Position numbers and translations under genes: made by a program | Part shown: positions 54,154 to 63,963 of the stretch, piece after piece | Numbering within the stretch: the first letter of the stretch is position 1 | Layout of the letters: each line of letters starts with the position of its first letter | Notes under the pieces: generated by a model | Told to the model about the DNA's origin: nothing | Seen by the model: the letters and a program-made list of their open reading frames with translations, nothing else | Databases searched by the model: none | DNA from: Bacillus thermotolerans | GTDB lineage: Bacteria; Bacillota; Bacilli; Bacillales; Domibacillaceae | NCBI RefSeq assembly: GCF_000812025.2 | Contig: NZ_JWJE02000004.1 | Span: 1-64,000 of the forward strand | DNA: 64,000 nucleotides | Direction of reading: 5' to 3'

Positions 54154-54930
54154 ATGAATGATTACGAGCAATTTATTGCAAATATAAAAAGAAAGACAGG
54201 CATTGACTTAAGTCAATATAAAGAAGCGCAAATGAAAAGGCGCTTAACATCTTTGTACGAAAAAAAGGGATGTCAGTCATTCGCTGAATACTTTCACCTC
54301 CTTAATGAAGACATGAACCTCTTAAATGAGTTCTTAGATAGAATGACAATTAACGTATCTGAATTTTATCGAAACCCTGGAAGGTGGAAGGTGTTAGAAA
54401 AGAGGATTTTACCTCGTCTGCTAGCTTCTAATAAGAAGCTGAAGGTATGGAGTGCCGGCTGTTCCACGGGAGAAGAGCCGTACACGGTGGCTATGATGCT
54501 TTCTCGCTATATCCCTTTAACAGGCCTTTCTATATTAGCTACTGATCTGGATGAAAATGCACTTCAAAAAGCGAAACGAGGCGTCTATTCAGAACGCTCT
54601 GTAGCTGAGGTTCCCACGCTGGAGAGGCAGCGTTTTTTTACGAAAGAAGGAGAGTTTTATACGGTAAATGAGAAGCTGAAACGAACGATCATCTTCAAAA
54701 AGCTTGATTTGCTTGCTGAGCCGTTTGATACAAATGTTGATTTAATTATTTGCCGAAACGTGATGATTTACTTTACGGAGGAGGCAAAGGATACGCTTTA
54801 TCAGAAATTCAATGCAGCATTAAAACCAGGCGGCGTTCTCTTTGTTGGCAGCACCGAACAAATTTTTAACCCGAAGCAATACGGCTTTGAAACGGAGGAT
54901 ACATTTTTCTACCGAAAGATAGAACAGTAA
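54154..54930 (+). CDS. cheR: Chemotaxis methyltransferase CheR
   Basis: It methylates glutamate residues of chemoreceptors using SAM. The N-terminal helical domain (about 1-75, with YKEAQMKRRLTSLYEKKG) is followed by the SAM-binding domain with WSAGCSTGEEPYT and ATDLDENALQKAKRG and the motif IICRNVMIYF. ATG 54154 (MNDYEQFIANIK) follows AGAGGGAAGAC; the frame is open further upstream from 54094. Length 258. Its place between ndk and aroC is as in B. subtilis. Confidence 0.93.
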   Translation: MNDYEQFIANIKRKTGIDLSQYKEAQMKRRLTSLYEKKGCQSFAEYFHLLNEDMNLLNEFLDRMTINVSEFYRNPGRWKVLEKRILPRLLASNKKLKVWSAGCSTGEEPYTVAMMLSRYIPLTGLSILATDLDENALQKAKRGVYSERSVAEVPTLERQRFFTKEGEFYTVNEKLKRTIIFKKLDLLAEPFDTNVDLIICRNVMIYFTEEAKDTLYQKFNAALKPGGVLFVGSTEQIFNPKQYGFETEDTFFYRKIEQ

Positions 54931-55069
54931 TACACCTCCTTGTTGGAAAAACAACTAGGCGAAAGGCCAGATATATATGCCTGCATGGACCCGCCTAACA
55001 TTAATATTTAGAAAAATGTAAAGAATTACGACAAATAAACCACTAATTGTGGTAAAATTCTCGAAAATA

Positions 55070-55110
55070 TATCTGTCGTTTATAACAGATACAAAAAATT
55101 ATGTTATAGT
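55070..55110 (+). promoter_or_regulatory. Candidate aroC promoter with upstream dyad
   Basis: TATCTGT (55070-55076) and ACAGATA (55085-55091) form a perfect dyad; 14 bases beyond it lies an extended -10 TGT-TATAGT (55102-55110). The -35 is poor, and the dyad covers the -35 position, so an activator or repressor site is possible. In the preceding 54931-55069 I see only a small CCAC/GTGG hairpin and a TAGGCG/CGCCTA inverted repeat. Confidence 0.4.
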
Positions 55111-55150
55111 AATACATAACCGCTTTAACGAGTTGAAGGGAGAAAGTGAA

Positions 55151-56323
55151 ATGAGATATTTAACTGCAGGAGAGTCACATGGACCACAATTAACTACTAT
55201 TATTGAAGGGCTTCCGGCTGGCATGCCATTGACAGCGGAAGATATAAATGAACAGCTGGGCCGCAGACAAAAAGGCCATGGCCGGGGCAGAAGAATGCAA
55301 ATTGAGAAGGATCAGGCACAGATCAAAAGCGGAATCCGCCATGGCTATACGCTTGGATCACCTGTTGCTCTCGTGGTAGAGAATAACGACTGGAAGCACT
55401 GGACGAAAATTATGGGAAGTGAACCGATTGATGAATCGGCTGCAGAGGAAGTAAAGCGCCAAATTACCCGTCCTCGACCGGGGCACGCTGATTTAAATGG
55501 CGGACTGAAGTATGGGCACCGGGACATGAGAAATGTTCTTGAACGTTCTTCCGCCCGTGAAACGACTGTTCGTGTTGCTGCTGGTGCAGTAGCGAAAAAG
55601 CTTCTAGCACTGTTAGGCATAGAAGTAGCTGCTCATGTATTGGAAATTGGGGGTGTAAAGGCAGATAAAGTATCCTTTGAGAGCTTGGAAGAGCTTCGTG
55701 AGCGAAGTGAAGCGTCTCCTGTCCGCTGTCTGGATGAAGAAGCTGAGAAGAAGATGATGCAGGCGATTGATGATGCAAAAGCGAATGGTGACTCGATCGG
55801 TGGAATTGTAGAAGTGATTGCTGAAGGGATGCCGGCTGGTGTAGGAAGCTATGTTCAATGGGATCGTAAGCTTGATGCGAAGCTGGCGGCTGCGATTGTA
55901 AGCATTAATGCCTTCAAAGGAGTCGAATTTGGTATAGGATTTGAGGCAGCTGAGCGCTTCGGCAGCGAAGTGCACGACGAGATTGCTTGGAACGAAGCGC
56001 AAGGGTATTACCGCAAAACGAACCGTCTTGGCGGGTTTGAAGGCGGCATGACAAATGGAATGCCGGTCGTTGTACGAGGTGTCATGAAGCCGATTCCGAC
56101 GCTTTACAAGCCGCTTGAGAGTGTAGATATTGATACGAAGGAACCATTTACGGCAAGCATTGAGCGTTCCGACAGCTGTGCGGTGCCAGCAGCAGCGGTA
56201 GTTGCAGAAGCGGTTGTAGCCTGGGAGCTTGCATCTGCAATTGTTGACCAATTCTACAGTGACCGTATGGATGCGTTAGTGGCCTCGGTAGAAGAGTTCC
56301 GCCGCTATGCGAAGGAGTTTTAA
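55151..56323 (+). CDS. aroC: Chorismate synthase
   Basis: It removes phosphate from 5-enolpyruvylshikimate 3-phosphate to give chorismate, using reduced FMN. The signatures [40 protein letters not shown] and [12 protein letters not shown] are visible. ATG 55151 ([11 protein letters not shown]) follows GAAGGGAGAAAG; the frame is open from 55049 but the extra segment is foreign to the family. Length 390. aroB starts 2 bp after the stop. It is named aroF in B. subtilis. Confidence 0.95.
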   Translation: MRYLTAGESHGPQLTTIIEGLPAGMPLTAEDINEQLGRRQKGHGRGRRMQIEKDQAQIKSGIRHGYTLGSPVALVVENNDWKHWTKIMGSEPIDESAAEEVKRQITRPRPGHADLNGGLKYGHRDMRNVLERSSARETTVRVAAGAVAKKLLALLGIEVAAHVLEIGGVKADKVSFESLEELRERSEASPVRCLDEEAEKKMMQAIDDAKANGDSIGGIVEVIAEGMPAGVGSYVQWDRKLDAKLAAAIVSINAFKGVEFGIGFEAAERFGSEVHDEIAWNEAQGYYRKTNRLGGFEGGMTNGMPVVVRGVMKPIPTLYKPLESVDIDTKEPFTASIERSDSCAVPAAAVVAEAVVAWELASAIVDQFYSDRMDALVASVEEFRRYAKEF

Positions 56324-56325
56324 TA

Positions 56326-57417
56326 ATGAGAGAGCTGCTGATTGAAACACCAGATCAGTCTTATCCAGTATATGTTGGAGAGGGAGCGTTAGGTAAGCTG
56401 AAGGAATTGTTTGAGGGGGCTTTACAGACAACGACGAAGCTACTTGTCATCGCAGATGAGTTTGTTTCCTCGCTCCATGGCGAAACACTTAAACAAGCTC
56501 TTCCAGATCAGCTGCCGTTTGAATGGCTGACTGTGCCGCAAGGAGAGTCAGCTAAGTCTTTTGCTTCCTTTGAACGCTGCCTTACCTTTGCGCTGGAGAA
56601 AGGCCTTGACCGCAAGTCATGCATTTTAGCTTTCGGCGGAGGAGCGGCTGGGGATTTAGCGGGCTATGTAGCAGCGAGCTATATGCGGGGAATTTCATTT
56701 ATTCAGATCCCAACGACGATTTTAGCTCACGACAGCGCGGTAGGTGGAAAAACCGCGATTAACCATCCGCTTGGGAAAAATATGATTGGTCACTTTCATC
56801 AGCCAAGAGCGGTTGTCTATGATACACGCTTCCTGCGGTCCTTGCCCGAGCAGGAAGTCCGCTCTGGTTTTGCTGAAGTAATTAAACATTCCCTTATTGC
56901 TGATCCGGCATTTTTAGAGGAGCTTATGGAAAAGGTAGCAGGCTTTCAGGACCTCTCTGAAGAGTTTCTTGCCTATTGCTTAGAAAAGGGTATCCAAATT
57001 AAAGGAAAAATTGTGAAAGAGGATGTCAAGGAACAGGGCATCCGTGCTTATTTAAATTTCGGCCATACATATGGTCATGCCATTGAGGCAAAGCTGGGCT
57101 ATGGCAATATTACACACGGGGAAGCTGTAGCTGCCGGTATGGTATATGCTCTCTATATCAGCGAGCAGAAGGAAGGACTCCGGTTTGACTTGAAGCGCTT
57201 TATGAACTGGCTTCTTCAGCTTGGCTATCCGCTCCATTTAAATCAGTCACTAGATTTCGAAGAGCTGTATCAGCTAATGGCCAGGGATAAAAAAGCAGTT
57301 GGCGAAAAAATCCGTTTTGTCCTATTAAAAGAAGTAGGACGGCCGGTGATTGTTGAAACAAGCCGTGAAGAGCTTCAGAAAGCAGATCAATTTATGAGGG
57401 AGGAGGCTGCCGTATGA
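56326..57417 (+). CDS. aroB: 3-dehydroquinate synthase
   Basis: It cyclises DAHP to 3-dehydroquinate, with NAD and a divalent metal. The NAD-binding GGGAAGDLAGYVAA and the metal site with FGHTYGHAIEA and ITHGEAVAAGM are clear. The 363-residue length is typical. It is translationally coupled to aroC (2-bp gap) and overlaps aroH by 4 bp. Confidence 0.95.
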   Translation: MRELLIETPDQSYPVYVGEGALGKLKELFEGALQTTTKLLVIADEFVSSLHGETLKQALPDQLPFEWLTVPQGESAKSFASFERCLTFALEKGLDRKSCILAFGGGAAGDLAGYVAASYMRGISFIQIPTTILAHDSAVGGKTAINHPLGKNMIGHFHQPRAVVYDTRFLRSLPEQEVRSGFAEVIKHSLIADPAFLEELMEKVAGFQDLSEEFLAYCLEKGIQIKGKIVKEDVKEQGIRAYLNFGHTYGHAIEAKLGYGNITHGEAVAAGMVYALYISEQKEGLRFDLKRFMNWLLQLGYPLHLNQSLDFEELYQLMARDKKAVGEKIRFVLLKEVGRPVIVETSREELQKADQFMREEAAV

Positions 57418-57800
57418 TGCGGGGGATTCGAGGAGCTATTACAGTAAAGGAAAATACAGAAAAAGAGATGCTTGATGCAGCTGAAAGGCTGTTTAAAGAA
57501 GTTTTTAGCCAGAACAAGGTGCAGCCTGAAGATGTTTGTTCCATCTTTGTATCTGTAACAGAAGATATTAATGCAGTCTTTCCAGCGAAAGCTTTAAGAA
57601 GAATTGAGGGGAACTGGGACTATGTGCCGATTATGTGCATGAATGAGGTGCCTGTGCCAGGAAGCCTGAAGAAATGCATTCGAGTAATGGTCCATGTGAA
57701 TACAGAGACAGCACAGCAGGACATCCAGCATGTATATTTAGAGGAAGCTGTAAAGCTGCGTCCAGACTTAAAGCAGGAAAAAGATCCTGCAGTCAACTAA
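57414..57800 (+). CDS. aroH: Chorismate mutase, AroH type
   Basis: A small monofunctional chorismate mutase (128 residues, trimeric AroH fold) that rearranges chorismate to prephenate. The RGIRGAITV start, Arg and Glu active residues, and CMNEVPVPGSLKKCIRVM are family hallmarks. ATG 57414 overlaps the aroB stop. In B. subtilis the trpEDCFBA genes follow aroH; here hisC follows after 22 bp. Confidence 0.95.
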   Translation: MMRGIRGAITVKENTEKEMLDAAERLFKEVFSQNKVQPEDVCSIFVSVTEDINAVFPAKALRRIEGNWDYVPIMCMNEVPVPGSLKKCIRVMVHVNTETAQQDIQHVYLEEAVKLRPDLKQEKDPAVN

Positions 57801-57822
57801 GCAAAAAAGTGAAGGGATTGTG

Positions 57823-58929
57823 ATGAGAATGAAATGGAAACAACAGATTAACGGCTTAAAAGCCTATCAGCCGGGCCGTTCAATCGAAGAGGTCAAAAAA
57901 GCATATGGACTAGAGAAGGTTGTTAAGCTGGCTTCCAATGAAAATCCTTTCGGTCCGTCCAATCAAGCGAAGGAGTGGGTTCGTTCTTATGATGCTTCTT
58001 TTGCTATTTACCCAGATGGATATACAACTGAGCTTCGCCTTGCTTTAAGCGAGACCATCGGAGTGAAAGAAAAGCAGCTTATTTTTGGAAACGGTTCGGA
58101 TGAGCTTATTCTTATGATTTCAAGAGCCCTGCTAGAGCCAGGAAAGAACACAGTAATGGCTGCTCCGACTTTTCCGCAATATCGCCACAACGCGAGAGTG
58201 GAAGGAGCGGAAATTCGCGAAATACCACTTATAGATGGGGCGCATGATCTGGATGGCATGCTTAGGCAGATAGATGAAAACACAGCTGTTGTTTGGCTTT
58301 GCAGTCCGAATAACCCTACTGGCATCTATATTTCTAACGATGAACTAACAGCGTTTTTAGATAAAGTCCCAGAGGATGTGCTTGTGGTCCTTGATGAAGC
58401 CTACTATGAGTATGTGACAGCGGATGATTACTATGACTCAGTTAAAATTGTTGAGCAATATAAGAACGTGCTTGCATTAAGAACTTTCTCAAAAATTTAC
58501 GGGCTGGCAAGCTTCCGTGTCGGGTATGGTTTTGGATCTGAAGAACTCATTCGCATGCTCGACCCTGTTCGTGAACCCTTCAATGTAAATACGCTTGGGT
58601 CTGGTGCTGCCTTAGCTGCTCTGGCTGACCAAGAATTTATAGATACATGCCGTGAGGAAAACGAAAAGGGCCGTGAGCAGTTCTACCAATTCTGTAAAGA
58701 AGAGAACCTCAATTACTACCCGTCTCAAGGAAACTTTGTACTCATCTATTTCCCTTGTGACAGCGATGAAGTATTTGAGTATTTAATGAAAAATGGCTAC
58801 ATTATCCGTTCGGGAAATGCCCTTGGGTGCCCAGGCGCTGTCCGGGTAACGGTTGGGTCAAAGGAACAGAATGAGGGAGTCATCCAGGCGATGAAGCAGT
58901 TTTTAGTAGAAAAGGCGATTAGACAGTAG
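57823..58929 (+). CDS. hisC: Histidinol-phosphate/aromatic aminotransferase
   Basis: A PLP aminotransferase that acts on histidinol phosphate and, in Bacillus, also on aromatic amino acid precursors. The PLP lysine is Lys224 in TFSKIYGLASFRVGYG; SPNNPTG and VLDEAYYEY are conserved. ATG 57823 (MRMKWKQ) follows GAAGGGA with good spacing; GTG 57820 and ATG 57829 are alternatives. Its location with aroH and tyrA fits the double role. Confidence 0.94.
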   Translation: MRMKWKQQINGLKAYQPGRSIEEVKKAYGLEKVVKLASNENPFGPSNQAKEWVRSYDASFAIYPDGYTTELRLALSETIGVKEKQLIFGNGSDELILMISRALLEPGKNTVMAAPTFPQYRHNARVEGAEIREIPLIDGAHDLDGMLRQIDENTAVVWLCSPNNPTGIYISNDELTAFLDKVPEDVLVVLDEAYYEYVTADDYYDSVKIVEQYKNVLALRTFSKIYGLASFRVGYGFGSEELIRMLDPVREPFNVNTLGSGAALAALADQEFIDTCREENEKGREQFYQFCKEENLNYYPSQGNFVLIYFPCDSDEVFEYLMKNGYIIRSGNALGCPGAVRVTVGSKEQNEGVIQAMKQFLVEKAIRQ

Positions 58930-58940
58930 GTGTTTCTAGT

Positions 58941-60044
58941 ATGAGAGGAACTGTATTTGTTGCCGGCCTCGGCCTGATTGGCGGATCGCTGGCAAAAACA
59001 ATTAAAAAGGCCCATCCGGGAGCAACAGTTATTGGATACGACATTCGTGAAAAAGAAGCCGGTCTGGCAGAAGCACTAAATATAATTGACCAAAGTGTGC
59101 CGTCTTTTTCTGAAGGAGCCGAGCAGGCTGACCTTATCATTTTGGCAGTTCCGGTCGTACAAACGGAAGAAATGATTCATCAGCTTGCTCAGCTCCCACT
59201 TAAAGAAGAAGTGATCATTACAGATACTGGCAGCACAAAGAAAAAAATCATGGATTGCGCAGAAGTGTTGCTGGAGCGGAGGATAGCATTCATTGGCGGT
59301 CATCCAATGGCAGGTTCTCATAAAAGTGGAATTGCTGCAGCAAAGGAGCATTTATTTGAGAATGCTTTTTACCTGCTCACACCTAGTGAGCACACAGAGG
59401 AGAAGTATGTAGCGATACTTAAAAAGTGGCTGGAGGGAACGAAGGCAAAGATCATCGAGCTATCCGCGGCTGATCATGACCATTTCACAGGTGTGGTCAG
59501 CCACTTCCCGCATATTATTGCTGCCTCGCTTGTTCGTCAGGCGAGCCGGCATGACCGCAGCCATCCGTTAATTTCCCGTTTAGCTGCGGGGGGGTTTAGG
59601 GATATAACGAGAATTGCTTCCTCCAACCCTGAAATGTGGAAGGATATTTCCTTACATAATAGAGAAACATTGCTTGCTTTACTGAATGAGTGGAAAGAAG
59701 AGATGGAGAGTGTGATCCAACTCATTGAAGAGGAGAACGACACCTTGCTGTTCGACTATTTCAAGGAAGCAAAGACTTTTAGAGATGAGCTTCCGGTTAA
59801 AGCGCAAGGAGCCATTCCCGCTTTTTATGATCTGTATGTGGATGTGCCTGACTATCCGGGCGTTGTTTCTGAAATAACGGCCTATTTAGCAGAGGAACGA
59901 ATTAGTATTACGAATATACGAATCATGGAAACAAGAGAAGATGTGTACGGTGTACTCGTCATTAGCTTTCAGAACGAAAGAGACCGGGCGAGAGCGAAGA
60001 CATGTATTGAGAAACACACCAATTTTGATTTATTTTTAGCCTAA
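58941..60044 (+). CDS. tyrA: Prephenate dehydrogenase
   Basis: It oxidatively decarboxylates prephenate to 4-hydroxyphenylpyruvate for tyrosine. The NAD-binding GLGLIGGS is at 9-16; the catalytic histidine is in SHFPHIIAASLV; a C-terminal ACT domain (about 295-367) suggests feedback control by tyrosine. Length 367. It lies 11 bp after hisC and 12 bp before aroA. Confidence 0.94.
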   Translation: MRGTVFVAGLGLIGGSLAKTIKKAHPGATVIGYDIREKEAGLAEALNIIDQSVPSFSEGAEQADLIILAVPVVQTEEMIHQLAQLPLKEEVIITDTGSTKKKIMDCAEVLLERRIAFIGGHPMAGSHKSGIAAAKEHLFENAFYLLTPSEHTEEKYVAILKKWLEGTKAKIIELSAADHDHFTGVVSHFPHIIAASLVRQASRHDRSHPLISRLAAGGFRDITRIASSNPEMWKDISLHNRETLLALLNEWKEEMESVIQLIEEENDTLLFDYFKEAKTFRDELPVKAQGAIPAFYDLYVDVPDYPGVVSEITAYLAEERISITNIRIMETREDVYGVLVISFQNERDRARAKTCIEKHTNFDLFLA

Positions 60045-60056
60045 AGGGTGGTCTGT

Positions 60057-61355
60057 ATGAAGGAAATGGAAATAAAATTAACTGATTCAACGCTTCAAGG
60101 GCATTTAGAAGTACCTGGAGACAAATCTATTTCCCACCGTTCCATTATGTTTGGTGCGTTAGCTGATGGCAAAACAACAATTCGGCATTTTTTAAAGGGA
60201 GAGGATTGTCTAAGTACAATTGATTGTTTCCGCAAGCTGGGTGTGGAAATTGAAGAAACGGAAGAGGAAATTATCGTACACGGCAAGGGCTGGAAAGGTT
60301 TAGAGGAGCCCAAAGAGGTACTTGATACAGGAAATTCCGGTACCACGACCAGACTGTTATTAGGAATACTAGCCGGCTGTCCGTTCCATACGGTATTAGT
60401 AGGAGACGCTTCTATTGCCGAACGACCAATGGATCGTGTTACTGTGCCGCTCTCTCAAATGGGGGCAAGAATCAACGGGAGAAGTGAGGGTCGGTTCACT
60501 CCTCTTGCTATCAACGGAACGAAGCTGCGGCCTATTCACTATGAGCTTCCAGTGGCGAGTGCCCAAGTGAAGTCCGCTGTCATTTTTGCAGGGCTGCAGG
60601 CAGAAGGGGAAACCATCATTACCGAGCCGCAGCTGACCCGCGATCATACGGAGAAGATGATTGAACAATTTGGGGGGAGTGTTACCCGGCGCGGGAATGA
60701 TATTATCATCCCCGGCGGGCAGACGTTTAAAGGAACGGATATATATGTGCCTGGGGATATCTCTTCTGCGGCTTTCTTCCTCGTGGCAGGTGCTATTTCT
60801 CCTGATAGTGAAATCGTTTTGGAAAAAGTGGGATTAAACCCAACGAGAACGGGCATTATTGATGTTCTAAAAGACATGGGCGCGGATATTGAGATCCAGG
60901 AAGCGCAAATAGCCGGAGAGGAAGTCGGCACAGTCACGATTCGAACATCTAACTTAAAAGGTGTAGAGATTGGTGGAGATCTCATTCCGAAGCTGATTGA
61001 TGAGATTCCGGTCATTGCACTGCTGGCTACTCAAGCGGAAGGCAGAACAGTCATCAAGGATGCTGAGGAACTTAAAGTAAAAGAAACAAACCGAATTGAC
61101 ACAGTTGTCAGTGAGCTGAAGAAGCTCGGAGCGGAGATCGAAGCGACGGATGATGGAATGGTCATCCATGGCAAGAAAGGCTTATCGGGCGGCCATGTGT
61201 CTTCACACGGTGATCATCGAATCGGTATGATGCTTGCGGTTGCTTCTTTGGTAGCAGAAGGAACGGTAGTACTAGAGAACGCTGAAGTCATTGCTGTTTC
61301 TTATCCATCTTTCTTTGAGGATATGGACCGGTTGATTCAAGGGAAAAAGAGCTGA
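60057..61355 (+). CDS. aroA: 5-enolpyruvylshikimate-3-phosphate synthase
   Basis: It joins shikimate 3-phosphate and phosphoenolpyruvate, the glyphosate-sensitive step. Signatures include [10 protein letters not shown] near the N-terminus, [17 protein letters not shown] and the C-terminal KVKETNRID and [13 protein letters not shown] 60057 follows AAAGGGTGG; length 432. The motif [10 protein letters not shown] resembles glyphosate-tolerant class II enzymes, as in other Bacillus, but sensitivity cannot be judged here. It is called aroE in B. subtilis. Confidence 0.95.
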   Translation: MKEMEIKLTDSTLQGHLEVPGDKSISHRSIMFGALADGKTTIRHFLKGEDCLSTIDCFRKLGVEIEETEEEIIVHGKGWKGLEEPKEVLDTGNSGTTTRLLLGILAGCPFHTVLVGDASIAERPMDRVTVPLSQMGARINGRSEGRFTPLAINGTKLRPIHYELPVASAQVKSAVIFAGLQAEGETIITEPQLTRDHTEKMIEQFGGSVTRRGNDIIIPGGQTFKGTDIYVPGDISSAAFFLVAGAISPDSEIVLEKVGLNPTRTGIIDVLKDMGADIEIQEAQIAGEEVGTVTIRTSNLKGVEIGGDLIPKLIDEIPVIALLATQAEGRTVIKDAEELKVKETNRIDTVVSELKKLGAEIEATDDGMVIHGKKGLSGGHVSSHGDHRIGMMLAVASLVAEGTVVLENAEVIAVSYPSFFEDMDRLIQGKKS

Positions 61356-61374
61356 TTATCAGCTCTTTTTTTTA
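61346..61374 (+). terminator. Terminator overlapping the aroA stop codon
   Basis: AAAGAGCTGA (61346-61355) pairs with TCAGCTCTTT, with the stop codon at the top of the 5' arm, followed by a run of T. Confidence 0.85.
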
Positions 61375-61420
61375 TTATCAAAAGCAGGTTGTTGAGCAAT
61401 AAGAAGGAAAACATCTTTCA

Positions 61421-61449
61421 TTGGCGAATATATTTAGGTAAGATATAAG
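61421..61449 (+). promoter_or_regulatory. Candidate promoter of ypiA
   Basis: TTGGCG (61421-61426), 17-base spacer, TATAAG (61444-61449), 78 bp before ypiA. Confidence 0.45.
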
Positions 61450-61527
61450 TAAAAAAAGTTGCTGTCAGGCTTTTCTTTCTCTATGATGTCAATGTTAGTA
61501 AACTGTTTTTTAGAAAGGATATGAAAC

Positions 61528-62787
61528 ATGTCTTACGCACAGCAAATGCTTGAAAGTTTACAAAAGGGGGAGGATAAGAAAGCATTCTCTCTTTTCAACA
61601 AAGTTCTTTCTTTCTCAAGTGATGAAGAGAAGTTCTCGCTTGCGGAACAGTTATATAGCCTAGGCTTCCTAGATGAGGCAAGGCAGCTATATGAGCAGCT
61701 GCTGACCGCTTATCCGGAGGAAGGAGAGCTTCTTATCCTTCTTGCCGAGGTACTCGTTGATATGGATAGGGAGGAAGAGGCAGTGCTTCTTTTAGAGAAG
61801 CTGGATCCAGCGGATGAATATTATCCTCGAGCCTTGCTGCTCCTTGCTGATTTATATCAAATGCAAGGGCTGTACGAGGTGAGTGAGCAGAAAATCCAAG
61901 CCGCCTACGAGCTTTTGCCAGACGAGCCAGTTGTCCAATTTGCGCTTGCGGAGCTCTACTTAGAGCAAGGCCGTTTTCTAGAAGCGGTTCGTTTCTATAA
62001 AGGGCTGCTCTCAGGAGGGACTCAAGAAATAGCTGGTATCTCTATCTATCAAAGACTGGCAGAATCATTAAGTGCAGGCGGTGCATTTGAGGAGAGCTTG
62101 GAGTACTATGAAAAGGCAATGGATGATCATCTAGAGATTAATACGCTGTTTGGTTATGCATTTACTGCTTACCAAGCAGGCTTTTACCAGACAGCCATTG
62201 CTAAATTCAATGAACTTAAGGAAATGGATCCAGATTATCATTCTATCTATCTGTATTTAGCAAGAGCGTACGAGCATGAAGAGGAGCTTGAAAAGAGTCT
62301 CGAAGCAGCTAAAGAAGGGATTCGTCAGGATGAATTCCAGAAAGAGCTGTATTTGACTGCTGGTAAGCTGAGTCTAAAGCTTAGCAGAGAGGAAGAGGCT
62401 GAACAATACTTGCGCACAGCACTGGCCTTAGATCCCGAATTTGCGGAAGCCGGACTGACACTTAACAAGCTTCTTCTTCAGCAGGAGAGGTACGAAGACG
62501 TACTTGAGATCACTTCTATGTTGAGAAAGGACGGAGAAGCGGACCCGCAATTCCTTTGGGACGAAGCGAAAGCCAGCAATGAATTAGAGAAGTATAATGA
62601 GGCATTATTAGCTTATCAAGAAGCATATACTTTCTTTAAAGACAACGGTTCCTTTTTAGAAGAATATGGATTCTTCTTAATGGAAGAGGGAAAGCGCACC
62701 GAAGCTTTAATGGTTTTTCAGCAATTATTAAGGCAGGATCCTGCTAATGAAGAGTGGATGCTGCTAGTCGAACGTCTGCAAGAGTGA
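61528..62787 (+). CDS. ypiA: Tetratricopeptide-repeat protein YpiA
   Basis: A 419-residue cytoplasmic protein built almost entirely of TPR helical repeats (for example AEQLYSLGFLDEARQLYEQL, ALAELYLEQGRFLEAVRFY, LYLARAYEHEEELEKSLEAA). TPRs mediate protein contacts; the partner is unknown. Position before ypiB and ypiF, and downstream of aroA, matches B. subtilis, where ypiA precedes the genes for the cytochrome bc complex. Confidence 0.87.
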   Translation: MSYAQQMLESLQKGEDKKAFSLFNKVLSFSSDEEKFSLAEQLYSLGFLDEARQLYEQLLTAYPEEGELLILLAEVLVDMDREEEAVLLLEKLDPADEYYPRALLLLADLYQMQGLYEVSEQKIQAAYELLPDEPVVQFALAELYLEQGRFLEAVRFYKGLLSGGTQEIAGISIYQRLAESLSAGGAFEESLEYYEKAMDDHLEINTLFGYAFTAYQAGFYQTAIAKFNELKEMDPDYHSIYLYLARAYEHEEELEKSLEAAKEGIRQDEFQKELYLTAGKLSLKLSREEEAEQYLRTALALDPEFAEAGLTLNKLLLQQERYEDVLEITSMLRKDGEADPQFLWDEAKASNELEKYNEALLAYQEAYTFFKDNGSFLEEYGFFLMEEGKRTEALMVFQQLLRQDPANEEWMLLVERLQE

Positions 62788-62825
62788 GGAAATAAAATCT
62801 ATCTTTACAGAGGAGGGAATTACAA

Positions 62826-63365
62826 ATGGCTGCCCCTGTATCTGTTCACGAGAAAAAAGACTTTATTCGCTGGTTTCTAAATCATTATCAGTTGAAAAGA
62901 CGGGAATCGGTTTGGATTTTAAACTACTTAATGAGCCACGACCAGCTTATGGAAAAGGTTCACTTTGTGGAAGAGGCTCAATATTGCCCGCGCGGGATGA
63001 TTATGTCTACCTATTGTGTGGATAATGCGCCGTTCCGCTTCTTTAAGGAAAATGTTATGACAACGGATGCCGAAAAAACCTTCCATGACATTCGCTTAAA
63101 CAAAGAGGAAGATATTTATATTGAGCTGAAGTTCAAGTCATCTAATGTTTCTCATCAATATGCAGCCGTCTTAGAGGAAAACCCCTTCATGCCGCGAAAT
63201 CTGCGGATTACAGAAAAAGATAAAGCACTTGCAGAGAAGTTCTTGAAGGAAGGTATTTACCAGTTTCAAAGAAAACGCTTGCTTGAAAAAATAGACAAGG
63301 CACTCGATTGCGGAGACAAGGAAGCGTTTTTAGAGTTAACAGAGCAGTTAAATAAACTGACATAA
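62826..63365 (+). CDS. ypiB: UPF0302 protein YpiB with IDEAL domain
   Basis: A 179-residue protein with an N-terminal UPF0302 domain ([20 protein letters not shown] near 13-32) and a C-terminal IDEAL domain (about 150-175, [20 protein letters not shown]). In B. subtilis YpiB has been linked to degradation of lipopolysaccharide-precursor-like proteins elsewhere only by name similarity; I make no functional claim. It follows ypiA after 38 bp with GAGGAGGGAA as ribosome site. Confidence 0.85.
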   Translation: MAAPVSVHEKKDFIRWFLNHYQLKRRESVWILNYLMSHDQLMEKVHFVEEAQYCPRGMIMSTYCVDNAPFRFFKENVMTTDAEKTFHDIRLNKEEDIYIELKFKSSNVSHQYAAVLEENPFMPRNLRITEKDKALAEKFLKEGIYQFQRKRLLEKIDKALDCGDKEAFLELTEQLNKLT

Positions 63366-63394
63366 CCCCTTTGCCCGAGCAAGGGGGTTTACTT
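63364..63394 (+). terminator. Terminator after ypiB
   Basis: AACCCCTTTGC pairs with GCAAGGGGGTT (one G-U) around CCGA, followed by TACTTTG. The T run is short. Confidence 0.65.
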
Positions 63395-63504
63395 TGTGTA
63401 CACATTGAGAAGCGTTTAAAGACTGGAGGAATACTTGAAAGTACGGAAAAGGATGGTAGTCGACAGAGAAGCCCGCATGTTATGATAAAGAGGAGGTGAA
63501 AGTG

Positions 63505-63963
63505 ATGAATTGGAATGGAAAAGACGTAGAGAGCTATAAGCAACAGAAGGAATACATAGATACAGCCATCATGCCGCTTGCTCCGGTCTCCTTTGGGGCA
63601 GAGATGAAAGAGGCGGCGTCCCAATATGAGTTCATTCAATTATTGACCATGCTTCTTGAGAAGCAGTTTAAAGGAAGAACTCTATTGCTTCCCCCTTTTT
63701 CTTACCAAAGCAAGAAGAGGGAAGAAGATAAGATTGCTGCTTTAAACAGCTGGTCGGAGGAATTGAGAGAAGCGGAATTCAAGCACATCTTCTATTTCAC
63801 ATCCGACAGCGGCTGGAAGCTGGTGGAGGACAAGCTGGACGGCACGCTCATATGGGTCCCTTCGGTGCCGCTCGAGCATATGGAGCCTTCTTACAAATAC
63901 TCGCTCATTGAAGAGCAAGCCAAACAGTTTATTAACATTATTGCTCACAAATGGCAACAATAA
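63505..63963 (+). CDS. ypiF: DUF2487 protein YpiF
   Basis: A 152-residue protein of the DUF2487 family (YpiF), recognised by the N-terminus MNWNGKDVESYKQQKEYIDT and the LLLPPFSYQ segment. Function unknown; it normally lies just upstream of qcrABC, the menaquinol:cytochrome c reductase genes, which should start right of the window. ATG 63505 follows AGGAGGTGAAAGTG; GTG 63496 is inside that ribosome site. Confidence 0.84.
   Translation: MNWNGKDVESYKQQKEYIDTAIMPLAPVSFGAEMKEAASQYEFIQLLTMLLEKQFKGRTLLLPPFSYQSKKREEDKIAALNSWSEELREAEFKHIFYFTSDSGWKLVEDKLDGTLIWVPSVPLEHMEPSYKYSLIEEQAKQFINIIAHKWQQ

Noticed and set aside
54961-55010. TAGGCG...CGCCTA inverted repeat after cheR as an RNA gene or terminator
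   Set aside because: Long loop, no T run and no recognisable RNA family; noted only as part of the gap.
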